In this document: positions 26,680-34,576 of the stretch, piece after piece
How positions within the stretch are numbered: the first letter of the stretch is position 1
Layout: every line of letters starts with the position of its first letter
From: Thermomonas brevis
GTDB taxonomy: Bacteria; Pseudomonadota; Gammaproteobacteria; Xanthomonadales; Xanthomonadaceae
Assembly: GCF_014395425.1 (NCBI RefSeq)
Contig: NZ_CP060711.1
Location: 434,001-498,000, forward strand
Length of the DNA stretch: 64,000 nt
Direction: 5' to 3'
Translations under genes and position numbers: made by a program
Notes under the pieces: generated by a model
The model's input: the letters and a program-made list of their open reading frames with translations, nothing else
The model's database searches: none
Told to the model about the DNA's origin: nothing

Positions 26680-27252
26680 TCACAAACTTTTTTCGTCGTC
26701 CGCGCGCAGCGCCGGCCAGGCCGCGCGCACGTACTCGAAGCCCGACCACAGGGTCAGCATCGCGGCGGCGGCCAGCAGCCATTCGCCGATCACGAACACC
26801 GGGATGCCGAGCAGCGGCTCGCGGTACAGCAGGAAGCCCAGCGCGACCATCTGCACCGTGGTCTTGATCTTGCCCACCATCGCCACCGCCACCTTGGCGC
26901 GCTGGCCCAGCTCCGCCATCCACTCGCGCAGCGCCGACACCGCGATCTCGCGACCGATGATGACGCTGGCCCACAGCGCCATCCACACGGTGTGGTGGTG
27001 CTGCACGGTGATGACCAGCGCGGTGGACACCATCAGCTTGTCCGCCACCGGGTCGAGGAAGGCGCCGAACTTCGAGAACTGGCGGTAGCGCCGGGCGATC
27101 CAGCCGTCCAGCCAGTCGGTCACCGACGCCGCCACGAACACCACGGTGGCGGCCAGGTTCGACCAGCGGTGGTCGAGGTAGTACACCGCCACCAGCACCG
27201 GGATCAGGGCGATCCGCGCCAGCGTCAGCCAGGTGGGAACGGTCAGGGTCAT
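26680..27252 (-). CDS. pgsA: CDP-diacylglycerol-glycerol-3-phosphate 3-phosphatidyltransferase, PgsA
   Basis: This 190-residue inner-membrane protein of the CDP-alcohol phosphatidyltransferase family makes phosphatidylglycerophosphate. The signature D-x2-D-G-x2-A-R-x8-G-x3-D-x3-D is present as DWLDGWIARRYRQFSKFGAFLDPVADK. Four to five hydrophobic helices follow. It starts 9 bases after the uvrC stop and is followed by the tRNA-Gly promoter. Order uvrC-pgsA-tRNAs matches the conserved gammaproteobacterial arrangement. Confidence 0.96.
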   Translation of the reverse strand: MTLTVPTWLTLARIALIPVLVAVYYLDHRWSNLAATVVFVAASVTDWLDGWIARRYRQFSKFGAFLDPVADKLMVSTALVITVQHHHTVWMALWASVIIGREIAVSALREWMAELGQRAKVAVAMVGKIKTTVQMVALGFLLYREPLLGIPVFVIGEWLLAAAAMLTLWSGFEYVRAAWPALRADDEKSL

Positions 27253-27261
27253 GCGCGCATT

Positions 27262-29130
27262 CTACTTGCCGGGCTCGCCGCCGGCGGCGTCCTGCGCCAA
27301 TCCGTGCAAGCTGTCCCACAGGCGCTGGGCCAGCGCGCGGTTGACGCCCTCGACCTTGGCGATCTCGTCCACCGCCGCCGCGCGCAGCCCCTGCAATCCG
27401 CCGAAATGCTTGAGCAGCGCGGCGCGGCGGCGCGGCCCGATGCCGGCGATATCCTCCAGCCGGCTGGTGCTGCGCGCCTTCTGGCGCTTGCCGCGGTGGC
27501 CGGTGATGGCGAAGCGATGGGCTTCGTCGCGCACCTGCTGCACCAGCTGCAGCGCGGGCGACGCCGCACCCGGCTGCACCTCGCGACCGTCGGGCAGCAG
27601 CAGGGTTTCCGCACCGGGTTTGCGCTCCGGGCCTTTCGCCACGCCAACCAGTGCGACGCCGGTGATGCCGGCGTCGGTCAGCACGTCGCGCGCCTGCGCC
27701 ACCTGCCCCGCGCCGCCGTCGATCAGCAGCACGTCGGGCAATATCGCGTCCGGCTCGCCCTCGGCGACGGGACGGAAGCGACGCTGCAACGCTTGGTGCA
27801 TCGCCGCGTAGTCGTCGCCGGGTTCGATGCCGGCGATGTTGTAGCGCCGGTACTGCTTGCGCACCGGCCCCTGCGCGTCGAACACCACGCACGAGGCCAC
27901 CGTCGCCTCGCCCATCGTGTGGCTGATGTCGAAGCATTCGATCCGCGCCGGCAATTCCGGCAGGCCCAGCAGTTCCTGCAATGCCTCCGCGCGCGCCAGT
28001 TGCGCGCTGCTGCTGGCGAGTTCGGTGGCCAGCGTGAGCTGCGCGTTGCGCCGCACCAAGTCGAGATGGGCGGCGCGTTCGCCGCGCACGCTGGTGCGCA
28101 GTTCGACCTTGCGGCCGGCGTGTTCGGACAGCGCGAGTTCGATCAGCTCGCGCTCGGGAATGTCGCCATCCAGCACGATCTCGGCCGGCGGCGGCTGTTC
28201 GGCGTAGTACTGCGAGACGAACGCGGCCAGCACCTCCGCCGCGCTGTCCTCGCCGTTGGTCTTCGGGAAGAACGCGCGGGTACCGAGGTTGCGGCCGTCG
28301 CGGAACGCCAGCAGCAGCACACAGGCGGCGGCGCCCTGCATCGCCACCGCCAGCACGTCGAGGTCGGCGTTGCGGCCGTCCACGTATTGCCGCGCCTGCA
28401 GCTTGCGGATGGTGGCGATCAGATCGCGCAGGCGCCCAGCCTGCTCGAACTCCAGCGCGTCGCTGGCGGCCTGCATCGCCGCCGTCAGCTCGTTGCCCAG
28501 TTCCTCGCTGCGCCCTTCCAGGAACAGGCTGGCGCGGCGCACCGCATCGGCGTAGTCGCGCTCGTCCACCAGCCCCACGCAGGGCGCGCTGCAGCGGCCG
28601 ATCTGGTATTGCAGGCAGGGTCGGCTGCGGTTGCGGAACACGCTGTCCTCGCAGCTGCGCAGGCGGAACAGCTTGTGCATCAGGTTGAGCGTTTCGCGCA
28701 CCGAGGCGGCGCTGGGATACGGCCCGAAGTAGCGACCGGGGATGGCGCGCGGGCCGCGGTGGAAGGCCAGCCGCGGCCATTGCTCCTTCGTCAGCAGCAC
28801 GAAGGGATAGCTCTTGTCGTCGCGCAGCATCACGTTGTAGCGCGGCTGCAGCGACTTGATCAGCTGGTTTTCCAGCAGCAGCGCGTCGGCTTCGCTGCGG
28901 GTGACGGTGGTTTCGATGCGCGCCACCTGCGCCAGCATCGCCATGATGCGGGCCGGCTTCGGGGTGGCGTTGAAATAGCTGCCGACGCGGTTGCGCAGCG
29001 CGCGCGCCTTGCCGACGTAGAGCAGGCCGCCGTCGGCGTCCAGCATCCGGTAGACGCCGGGCGCCAGCGGCAACGCGGCGGCGAAGGCGCGGCCGTCGAA
29101 CTCCGGGGTGGGCGCGCTGCGTCTGGCCAT
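27262..29130 (-). CDS. uvrC: Excinuclease ABC subunit C, UvrC
   Basis: This 622-residue protein makes the two incisions in nucleotide excision repair. The N-terminal GIY-YIG nuclease domain has GVY (25-27) and YVG (38-40). A cysteine segment CLQYQIGRCSAPCVG and a UVR motif region (LGNELTAAMQAASDALEFEQAGRLRD) follow, then the RNase H-like endonuclease domain with FDISHTMGE and LLIDGGAGQ. Tandem helix-hairpin-helix motifs end the protein (LEDIAGIGPRRRAALLKHFG). The ATG at 29130 follows the phosphatase gene by 4 bases. Confidence 0.97.
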   Translation of the reverse strand: MARRSAPTPEFDGRAFAAALPLAPGVYRMLDADGGLLYVGKARALRNRVGSYFNATPKPARIMAMLAQVARIETTVTRSEADALLLENQLIKSLQPRYNVMLRDDKSYPFVLLTKEQWPRLAFHRGPRAIPGRYFGPYPSAASVRETLNLMHKLFRLRSCEDSVFRNRSRPCLQYQIGRCSAPCVGLVDERDYADAVRRASLFLEGRSEELGNELTAAMQAASDALEFEQAGRLRDLIATIRKLQARQYVDGRNADLDVLAVAMQGAAACVLLLAFRDGRNLGTRAFFPKTNGEDSAAEVLAAFVSQYYAEQPPPAEIVLDGDIPERELIELALSEHAGRKVELRTSVRGERAAHLDLVRRNAQLTLATELASSSAQLARAEALQELLGLPELPARIECFDISHTMGEATVASCVVFDAQGPVRKQYRRYNIAGIEPGDDYAAMHQALQRRFRPVAEGEPDAILPDVLLIDGGAGQVAQARDVLTDAGITGVALVGVAKGPERKPGAETLLLPDGREVQPGAASPALQLVQQVRDEAHRFAITGHRGKRQKARSTSRLEDIAGIGPRRRAALLKHFGGLQGLRAAAVDEIAKVEGVNRALAQRLWDSLHGLAQDAAGGEPGK

Positions 29131-29134
29131 CCGG

Positions 29135-29614
29135 TCAGAACCGGCCCTGTCGCACCCACTCGACGATGCCCTGCGCTGCGGCGTCGACCAGCTTGAAGGC
29201 CTGCTCGAAATCGCGCGTGCTGCCGTAGTACGGGTCGGGCACGTCCTTCTTGCCGACGCCGCTCCATTCCAGCAGCAGCTCCACCTGCGCGTGCGAGGTG
29301 CGCGGCTTGCGCATGCGCGCATCGTGCAGGATGGTGCGGTCGGCGCACAGGATGGTGTCGAACTCGTCGAAGTCCTCCGCCACCAGCCGGCGCGCGCGCA
29401 GCGCGGAGATGTCGATGCCGTGCTTCGCGGCGCAGGCGATGGCGCGTTCGTCCGGCGCATGGCCGATGTGCGAGCTGCCGGTGGCGGCCGAATCCACGCG
29501 CGCGCGTTCGCCCAGCCCGGCCTGCTCCAGCCGCGCGCGCAGCACGCCTTCGGCGGTGGGCGAGCGGCAGATGTTGCCCAGGCACACCATCAGGATGCCG
29601 GTCGGTCTAGCCAT
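29135..29614 (-). CDS. Low-molecular-weight protein tyrosine phosphatase
   Basis: This 159-residue protein has the catalytic loop CLGNICRS with C11 and R17 and the general-acid aspartate in DPYYG (D127). The size and fold are those of cytosolic LMW phosphatases. Its place in a kdsB-uvrC operon, not in the polysaccharide locus, suggests a general role, though such enzymes (Wzb, Etp) can dephosphorylate Wzc-type kinases. It is the only LMW phosphatase in the window, so a trans link to the Wzc-like kinase at 18.2 kb is conceivable. The ATG at 29614 overlaps the kdsB stop by 8 bases. Confidence 0.93.
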   Translation of the reverse strand: MARPTGILMVCLGNICRSPTAEGVLRARLEQAGLGERARVDSAATGSSHIGHAPDERAIACAAKHGIDISALRARRLVAEDFDEFDTILCADRTILHDARMRKPRTSHAQVELLLEWSGVGKKDVPDPYYGSTRDFEQAFKLVDAAAQGIVEWVRQGRF

Positions 29615-30392
29615 GGTCGTTCCCTGACTGTTGCTGCATGAAGATGCGTTCCGCGCGGGCCAGGTCCTCCGGCGTATCGACGCCCGGCGGGAACGGCGAA
29701 GGCGCCAGCGCCACCGCGATCCGCCAGCCCGCTTCCAGCGCACGCAGCTGTTCCAGCGATTCCACCCGCTCCAGCCGGCCCGGCGGCAGCGCCGCGAACG
29801 CGCGCAGCGCGGAGACGCGATAGCCGTAGATGCCGATGTGCCGCAGCCACTGCCCTTCCGGCATGACGCTGCGGTCGCGTGCGAAGGCGTCGCGCGGCCA
29901 CGGCACCGGCGCGCGGCTGAAATACAGCGCGTCGCCATTGCCGGCGCGCACCACCTTGACCGCGTTCGGGTCGAGCAGCATCTCGATGTCGTCGATCGGC
30001 GCGGCCAGCGTGGCGATGCCGGCGCCGCTGTCGGCCACCGTGCGCGCCACGCAGGCGATGCCGTCCGCCGGCGCGAACGGTTCGTCGCCCTGCAGGTTCA
30101 CCACGATGGCGTCATCGGCCCAGTCGGCGATGCGCGCGCATTCGGCCAGGCGATCTGTGCCGGACTGATGGTCGGCCGCGGTCATCGCGACCTGCACGCC
30201 GCTGCCTTGCAGGGCGTCGGCGATGCGGACGTCGTCGGTCGCCACCCACACCTCGCGCGCGCCGGCGGCGAGCGCGCGGCGGGCGACGTGCAGCACCATG
30301 GACTCGCCGCCGATCTGGCGCAGCGGCTTGCCCGGCAGGCGCGAGGCGGCGTAGCGCGCGGGGATGGCGACGATGAAGTCGGAAGGAGTCAT
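29607..30392 (-). CDS. kdsB: 3-deoxy-manno-octulosonate cytidylyltransferase, KdsB
   Basis: This 261-residue cytosolic enzyme activates Kdo as CMP-Kdo for lipopolysaccharide inner core. Visible blocks are [20 protein letters not shown] (CTP-binding loop), [29 protein letters not shown] and [13 protein letters not shown]. The ATG at 30392 gives the family length. It is followed by the phosphatase gene and separated from lpxK upstream by a 319-base hairpin-rich space. Confidence 0.96.
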   Translation of the reverse strand: MTPSDFIVAIPARYAASRLPGKPLRQIGGESMVLHVARRALAAGAREVWVATDDVRIADALQGSGVQVAMTAADHQSGTDRLAECARIADWADDAIVVNLQGDEPFAPADGIACVARTVADSGAGIATLAAPIDDIEMLLDPNAVKVVRAGNGDALYFSRAPVPWPRDAFARDRSVMPEGQWLRHIGIYGYRVSALRAFAALPPGRLERVESLEQLRALEAGWRIAVALAPSPFPPGVDTPEDLARAERIFMQQQSGNDHG

Positions 30393-30486
30393 GGGCGCAT
30401 TATCGCTTGTCGCCGATCCGGCTGGAGCATGCGCGGCCGGATGCGAAGCCTGGGCAGCACCGAACAAGTCGTTCTTGCTCGTCATA

Positions 30487-30611
30487 CACAGCCATTCGGC
30501 TGTGAAAGATGCCCGCGAAAGCGGGCGGCTCCTGACAGACGAATGTCTGTCCAATTCAAGGACATTGCTTTTCAGGGGTTTACGTCCATGGATTCCCGCT
30601 TTCACGGGAAT
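30487..30611. repeat. Four tandem hairpins between lpxK and kdsB
   Basis: The 319-base gap 30393-30711 has no convincing gene. It holds four short perfect hairpins: CACAGCC/GGCTGTG (30487-30504), GCCCGC/GCGGGC (30511-30526), GACAGAC/GTCTGTC (30534-30551) and ATTCCCG/CGGGAAT (30592-30611). Three have tetraloops and the last has a 6-base loop. The last resembles the REP-type hairpin at 51468-51495. In E. coli this gap contains ycaR; no Trm112-like cysteine-rich frame is seen here. Confidence 0.75.
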
Positions 30612-30711
30612 GACGGTTCTTGCTCAGCGTTGCCTGAGTGGCAAAGGACATCCCCACCAGATCGATGCTCTCCAGCCGGCGCCACACTCCGAGACAAAGG
30701 CATCGACGCTA

Positions 30712-31731
30712 TCAAGTGTCGCGTGCGGGCAAGCGCTCCAGCAGCGCGTCCCAGAACGCGTCCGGCAACACCGCCTCCACCGGCACCATGAACGTCTGCG
30801 CATCGGCGAAGGCGGCGCACTTCACCGCGTCCTTCTCGGTCATCAGGATCGGCAGCCTGCTGCCGAACTCGAAATCGGCCGGCGTGTAGAGGTGGTGATC
30901 GGGAAAGGCGTGCGGCACCACCGCGATGCCGGCTCCGCGCAGCATCGCGAAGAAGCGCTCCGGCTCGCCGATCCCGGCGACCGCATGCACGCGCTGGCCG
31001 GCGAACGCCGCCAGCGGAAGGCCGCGCCCGCCCAGCAGCGGCCGCACGTCGCCGATGCCGAGCCGCATCGGCCATTCGCCCGTCATCTGCGCGGCATCGC
31101 TGGTCGCGGCGTCGGCCACGCCCAGGTTGACCACGCGCAGGGCGCAGTCCGCCGCGCGCTCCAGCGGTTCGCGCAGCGGCCCGGCGGGCAGCAGCAGGCT
31201 GTTGCCGTAGCGGCGGCGCACGTCCTGCACTTCGATTTCGACGTCGCGCATCAGCCGGTAATGCTGCAGGCCATCGTCGCAGACCACGATGTCGCAGCCG
31301 GCCGCGGCCAGCGCGCGCGCAGCCACGACGCGGTCGCGGTCGACCCGCACTTTCGCGCCGGTGGCGCGCGCGATCAGCAGGGGTTCGTCGCCCGCGGACG
31401 CGGCGTCCATGCCCGGCTCCACCCAGCGCGGCGTCGAAGCGTCCGCGCGCCCGTAGCCGCGGCTGGCGACGCCGGGCGTCCAGCCGGCCGCGCGCAGCCG
31501 TTCGACCACGGCGACCGTCAGCGGCGTCTTGCCGCTGCCGCCGGCCACCAGGTTGCCCACCACGATCACCGGAACGCCGGGATGGTGGCGGCGCAGCAGT
31601 CCGCGCCGGTAAGCCCAGCGGCGCAGCGCGACCGCCGCGCCGTACAACGTCGAAACCGCGCGCGCCCACAGCGGTGGCGCGCTGCCGTCGAACCACCATG
31701 CGGGCGTCTGCGGCAACCGCGTACCGCTCAA
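30712..31731 (-). CDS. lpxK: Tetraacyldisaccharide 4'-kinase, LpxK
   Basis: This 339-residue enzyme phosphorylates the lipid A precursor at the 4' position on the inner-membrane cytosolic face. The P-loop GGSGKTPL (64-71) follows [37 protein letters not shown] and [10 protein letters not shown] are family blocks. No ATG fits: the start is most likely TTG at 31731, overlapping the msbA stop as TTGA and giving (M)[12 protein letters not shown], like other xanthomonad LpxK N termini. A second TTG lies at 31716. Confidence 0.93.
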   Translation of the reverse strand: MSGTRLPQTPAWWFDGSAPPLWARAVSTLYGAAVALRRWAYRRGLLRRHHPGVPVIVVGNLVAGGSGKTPLTVAVVERLRAAGWTPGVASRGYGRADASTPRWVEPGMDAASAGDEPLLIARATGAKVRVDRDRVVAARALAAAGCDIVVCDDGLQHYRLMRDVEIEVQDVRRRYGNSLLLPAGPLREPLERAADCALRVVNLGVADAATSDAAQMTGEWPMRLGIGDVRPLLGGRGLPLAAFAGQRVHAVAGIGEPERFFAMLRGAGIAVVPHAFPDHHLYTPADFEFGSRLPILMTEKDAVKCAAFADAQTFMVPVEAVLPDAFWDALLERLPARDT

Positions 31732-33482
31732 GCGCCCTGCTCCCGGAACTGCGCGGCGTGCAGCTGCGCGTACACGCCGCCGCGCGCCAGCAGCTCCGCG
31801 TGCGTGCCCCGCTCCACCAGCCGGCCATCGTCCAGCACCAGGATCTGGTCGGCGTGCTCGACGGTGGACAGGCGGTGCGCGATGACCAGCGTGGTGCGGT
31901 CCGGGATCAGCTGCGCCAGCGCGTCCTGCACCAGCCGCTCCGAGGCGTTGTCGAGCGCGGCGGTGGCTTCGTCGAGGATCAGGATCGGCGCGTCCTTGAG
32001 CATCGCGCGGGCGATGGCGAGGCGCTGGCGCTGGCCGCCGGACAGCTTGCCGCCCTTGACCCCGATCTGCGCCTGCGCGCCTTCGGGCAGTTGCGCCACG
32101 AACTCCATCGCGTTCGCGTCGCGCAGCGCGCGCGCGACGCCGTCGGGATGGGCATCGCGCAGCTCGCCGTAGGCCACGTTCGCGGCGACCGTGCCGTCGA
32201 ACAGCATCACCTGCTGGCCCACCATCGCCAGCTGCCGGCGCAGGTCGGCCAGCGGGTAGTCGTCCAGCGGATGGCCGTCGAGCAGGATTTTGCCGCTGTC
32301 CGGCTCGTAGAAGCGCGGAATCAGCTTCACCAGCGTGGACTTGCCGCTGCCGGAGCGGCCGACGATCGCCGTCACCGTGCCGGGCCGCGCGGTGAAGCTG
32401 ATCCCCGCCAGCGCCGGGCGCGGCTGGTCCGGATAGGACAGGCGTACGTCGCGGAACTCGATCAGCCCGCGCGCGCGCGCCAGCGGGCGGGTGCCGGCAT
32501 CGATCTCGTCGTCCGCGTCCAGCACGTGGAACAGGCGTTCGGCCGAGGCGATGCCGCGCTGGAGCGCGCCCTGCACGTTGGTGAGCTGGCGCAGCGCCGG
32601 GATGATCGCCAGCATCGACATCATCAGCTGCACGAAGCCGCCCGCGGTCAGCCGCCCTTCCAGCGCCTCGCGGCCGGCGAAGAACAGCAGCAGGGCCAGC
32701 CCGATGGCGCCGGTCAACTGCACCACCGCGGACGCAATGCTGCGGGTGGCCTCGACCTTCAGGCTCAGCTTCAGGTTGTGGTTGGCCAGCGCGGTGTAGC
32801 GCTCCAGCTCCGCCGCCCGCGCGCCGTAGACCTTCACTTCCTGCTGGTTGGACAGCGCCTGGTCGGCGGCCAGCATCATCTGCGCCGAGGTTTCCTGCAC
32901 GCGGTGGCCGAAGCGCCGGTAGCGCCGGCCGACCTTGTCCATCATCCAGGCGATGGCCGGCCCCAACAGCAGCACCGCCAGCGTCACCCGCCAACTGGCG
33001 TACAGCATCACCGCCAGCATCGCGATCACCTGCAACGACTGCTGCAGCATGATCTTGGCGGAGTCCACCACCGCCTGCGCCACCTGGTCGCTGTCCGAAC
33101 CCAGCCGCACCAGCATCGACGGCACCGGCTCGGCGTCGAGGCGCAGGCCCGGCAGGCGCAGGTACTTGTCCATCGCGTTTACGCGCATGTCGCGGGCGAC
33201 GCCGCGCGCGGCCTTGGCCATGTACAGGTCGGTGATGTAACCGGCGATGCCGCGTACCACGAAGATGCCGACGATGGCCAGCGGCAGCAGCAGGCCGAAT
33301 TCCGGGTTCTTGGCGACGAAGGTCTCATCGACCATCGGCTTGGTCAGCAGGCCGAACGCACCGGCCGCCGCGCCTTCCAGCAGCAGGCCGACCAGTGCCA
33401 GCAGCAGCACGCCGCGATACGGGCCGGTCAGACCCAGCAGGCGGCGATAGAGCGCCCAGGGCGAAGCGGCGCCGTCGCTCAT
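31728..33482 (-). CDS. msbA: Lipid A ABC exporter, MsbA
   Basis: This 584-residue half-transporter flips lipid A-core across the inner membrane. Six membrane helices (about residues 20-310) precede the ATPase domain. The Walker A is [10 protein letters not shown] near 377, the Q-loop region follows, the signature is [11 protein letters not shown] near 481, and the Walker B is [12 protein letters not shown]. The ATG at 33482 overlaps the exbD stop (ATGA), and its own stop overlaps the lpxK TTG start. Order exbB-exbD-msbA-lpxK is common in this bacterial group. Confidence 0.95.
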   Translation of the reverse strand: MSDGAASPWALYRRLLGLTGPYRGVLLLALVGLLLEGAAAGAFGLLTKPMVDETFVAKNPEFGLLLPLAIVGIFVVRGIAGYITDLYMAKAARGVARDMRVNAMDKYLRLPGLRLDAEPVPSMLVRLGSDSDQVAQAVVDSAKIMLQQSLQVIAMLAVMLYASWRVTLAVLLLGPAIAWMMDKVGRRYRRFGHRVQETSAQMMLAADQALSNQQEVKVYGARAAELERYTALANHNLKLSLKVEATRSIASAVVQLTGAIGLALLLFFAGREALEGRLTAGGFVQLMMSMLAIIPALRQLTNVQGALQRGIASAERLFHVLDADDEIDAGTRPLARARGLIEFRDVRLSYPDQPRPALAGISFTARPGTVTAIVGRSGSGKSTLVKLIPRFYEPDSGKILLDGHPLDDYPLADLRRQLAMVGQQVMLFDGTVAANVAYGELRDAHPDGVARALRDANAMEFVAQLPEGAQAQIGVKGGKLSGGQRQRLAIARAMLKDAPILILDEATAALDNASERLVQDALAQLIPDRTTLVIAHRLSTVEHADQILVLDDGRLVERGTHAELLARGGVYAQLHAAQFREQGA

Positions 33483-33916
33483 GCGTCCTTGTCCTGCCCG
33501 GCCGGCTGCGGCGCGGTGGCATTGGCGACCTTGCGGAAGCCGAGCTGGGCCAGCGCGTCGTAGGCCGTCACCACCGCCTGCCAAGGCGTGCGCGCGTCGG
33601 CACGGATCAGCACCGTGCGCTGGCGATCGTCGCCGGCCACCTCGCGCAGCGCCTGCTTCAGCGATTCCACGTCGGTGCGCAACACCTCGCGATCGCCGAC
33701 GAAATAGCGCCCGTCCGCGTTGATCAGGATGCCCAGCGGCTGCGCCTTCGTCTCGGCGGGCTGGCCGTCGGCGCGCGGCAGTTCGAGCTTCAGCACCGAG
33801 CGGGCGTCGAAGGTGGTGGTGACGACGAAGAAGATCAGCAGGCACAGCACCACGTCGATCAGCGGCACCAGGTTGATCTCGGGGATGTCGTCGTCGCGGC
33901 GGTCGGCGATCCGCAT
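33479..33916 (-). CDS. exbD: Biopolymer transport protein ExbD/TolR family
   Basis: This 145-residue protein has a short cytosolic N terminus, one membrane helix (about 17-36) with the conserved aspartate in PLIDVVLCLLIFF, and a periplasmic C-terminal domain (QTVLIRADARTPWQAVV). It pairs with the ExbB-like protein to use proton flow for work at the outer membrane. Linkage with msbA and lpxK suggests a tie to envelope biogenesis. Specific TonB or Tol partners are not in the window. Confidence 0.93.
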   Translation of the reverse strand: MRIADRRDDDIPEINLVPLIDVVLCLLIFFVVTTTFDARSVLKLELPRADGQPAETKAQPLGILINADGRYFVGDREVLRTDVESLKQALREVAGDDRQRTVLIRADARTPWQAVVTAYDALAQLGFRKVANATAPQPAGQDKDA

Positions 33917-33928
33917 GCGTGGCCGCCC

Positions 33929-34558
33929 TCAGTCCTGCCGGCCGCGGCCGGCGGCGGCTTCGTCCAGCACGTCCTGCAGGCGCATCGCCTCGTGTTCCAT
34001 GTCCACGATGTAGCTGGCGATGCGGCCGCGGAAGTAGCGGTGGAAGGCCAGCGCCGGGATCGCCACGATCATGCCGGTGGCGGTACAGACCAGCGCCTTG
34101 CCGATGCCGCCGGCCAGTTGGCTGGCGTCGCCGATGCCGTGGTCGAGGATGCCGAGGAACATCTGGATCATGCCGACCACGGTGCCGAACAGGCCCAGCA
34201 GCGGACCGGCGGCAGCAATGGTGCCCAGCGCGTTGAGGAAGCGCTCCATGCGGTGGACGAGGTGGCGGCCCACGTCCTCGACGCGCTCGCGAATGACTTC
34301 GCGGCCGCGGTGGCGCACGTCGAGTTCGGCCGCCAGCAGCGCGCCCAGCGGCGAAGTGGCGCGCAGCGATTCGATGTGCGCGGGTTCCAGCGGCTTGCCG
34401 CGCGCCACCCAGGCGCGCACTTCCTCGCCCAGGCCGGGCGGCAGCACGCGCTCGCGGCGCAGGCTCCAGAAGCGTTCGATCACTATTGCGAACGCGGCCA
34501 CGGTCAGCAGCAGCAGCGGGATCATCGGCCAGCCACCGGCCTTGATCAGTTCCAGCAC
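33929..34558 (-). CDS. exbB: MotA/TolQ/ExbB proton channel family protein
   Basis: This 209-residue inner-membrane protein has three helices: near 10-28, then a pair in the C-terminal half. LGTIAAAGPLLGLFGTVVGMIQMF and ALVCTATGMIVAIPALAFHRYF contain the conserved threonines of the ion path. It is 12 bases upstream of exbD and should form the ExbB/ExbD motor. It follows comEC by 18 bases on the same strand. Confidence 0.93.
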   Translation of the reverse strand: MLELIKAGGWPMIPLLLLTVAAFAIVIERFWSLRRERVLPPGLGEEVRAWVARGKPLEPAHIESLRATSPLGALLAAELDVRHRGREVIRERVEDVGRHLVHRMERFLNALGTIAAAGPLLGLFGTVVGMIQMFLGILDHGIGDASQLAGGIGKALVCTATGMIVAIPALAFHRYFRGRIASYIVDMEHEAMRLQDVLDEAAAGRGRQD

Positions 34559-34576
34559 GGGTCGATCCTCCGGCCC

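Noticed and set aside
30393..30711. A ycaR/Trm112-like gene between lpxK and kdsB
   Set aside because: No frame has the paired cysteines of the family. The space is occupied by hairpins.
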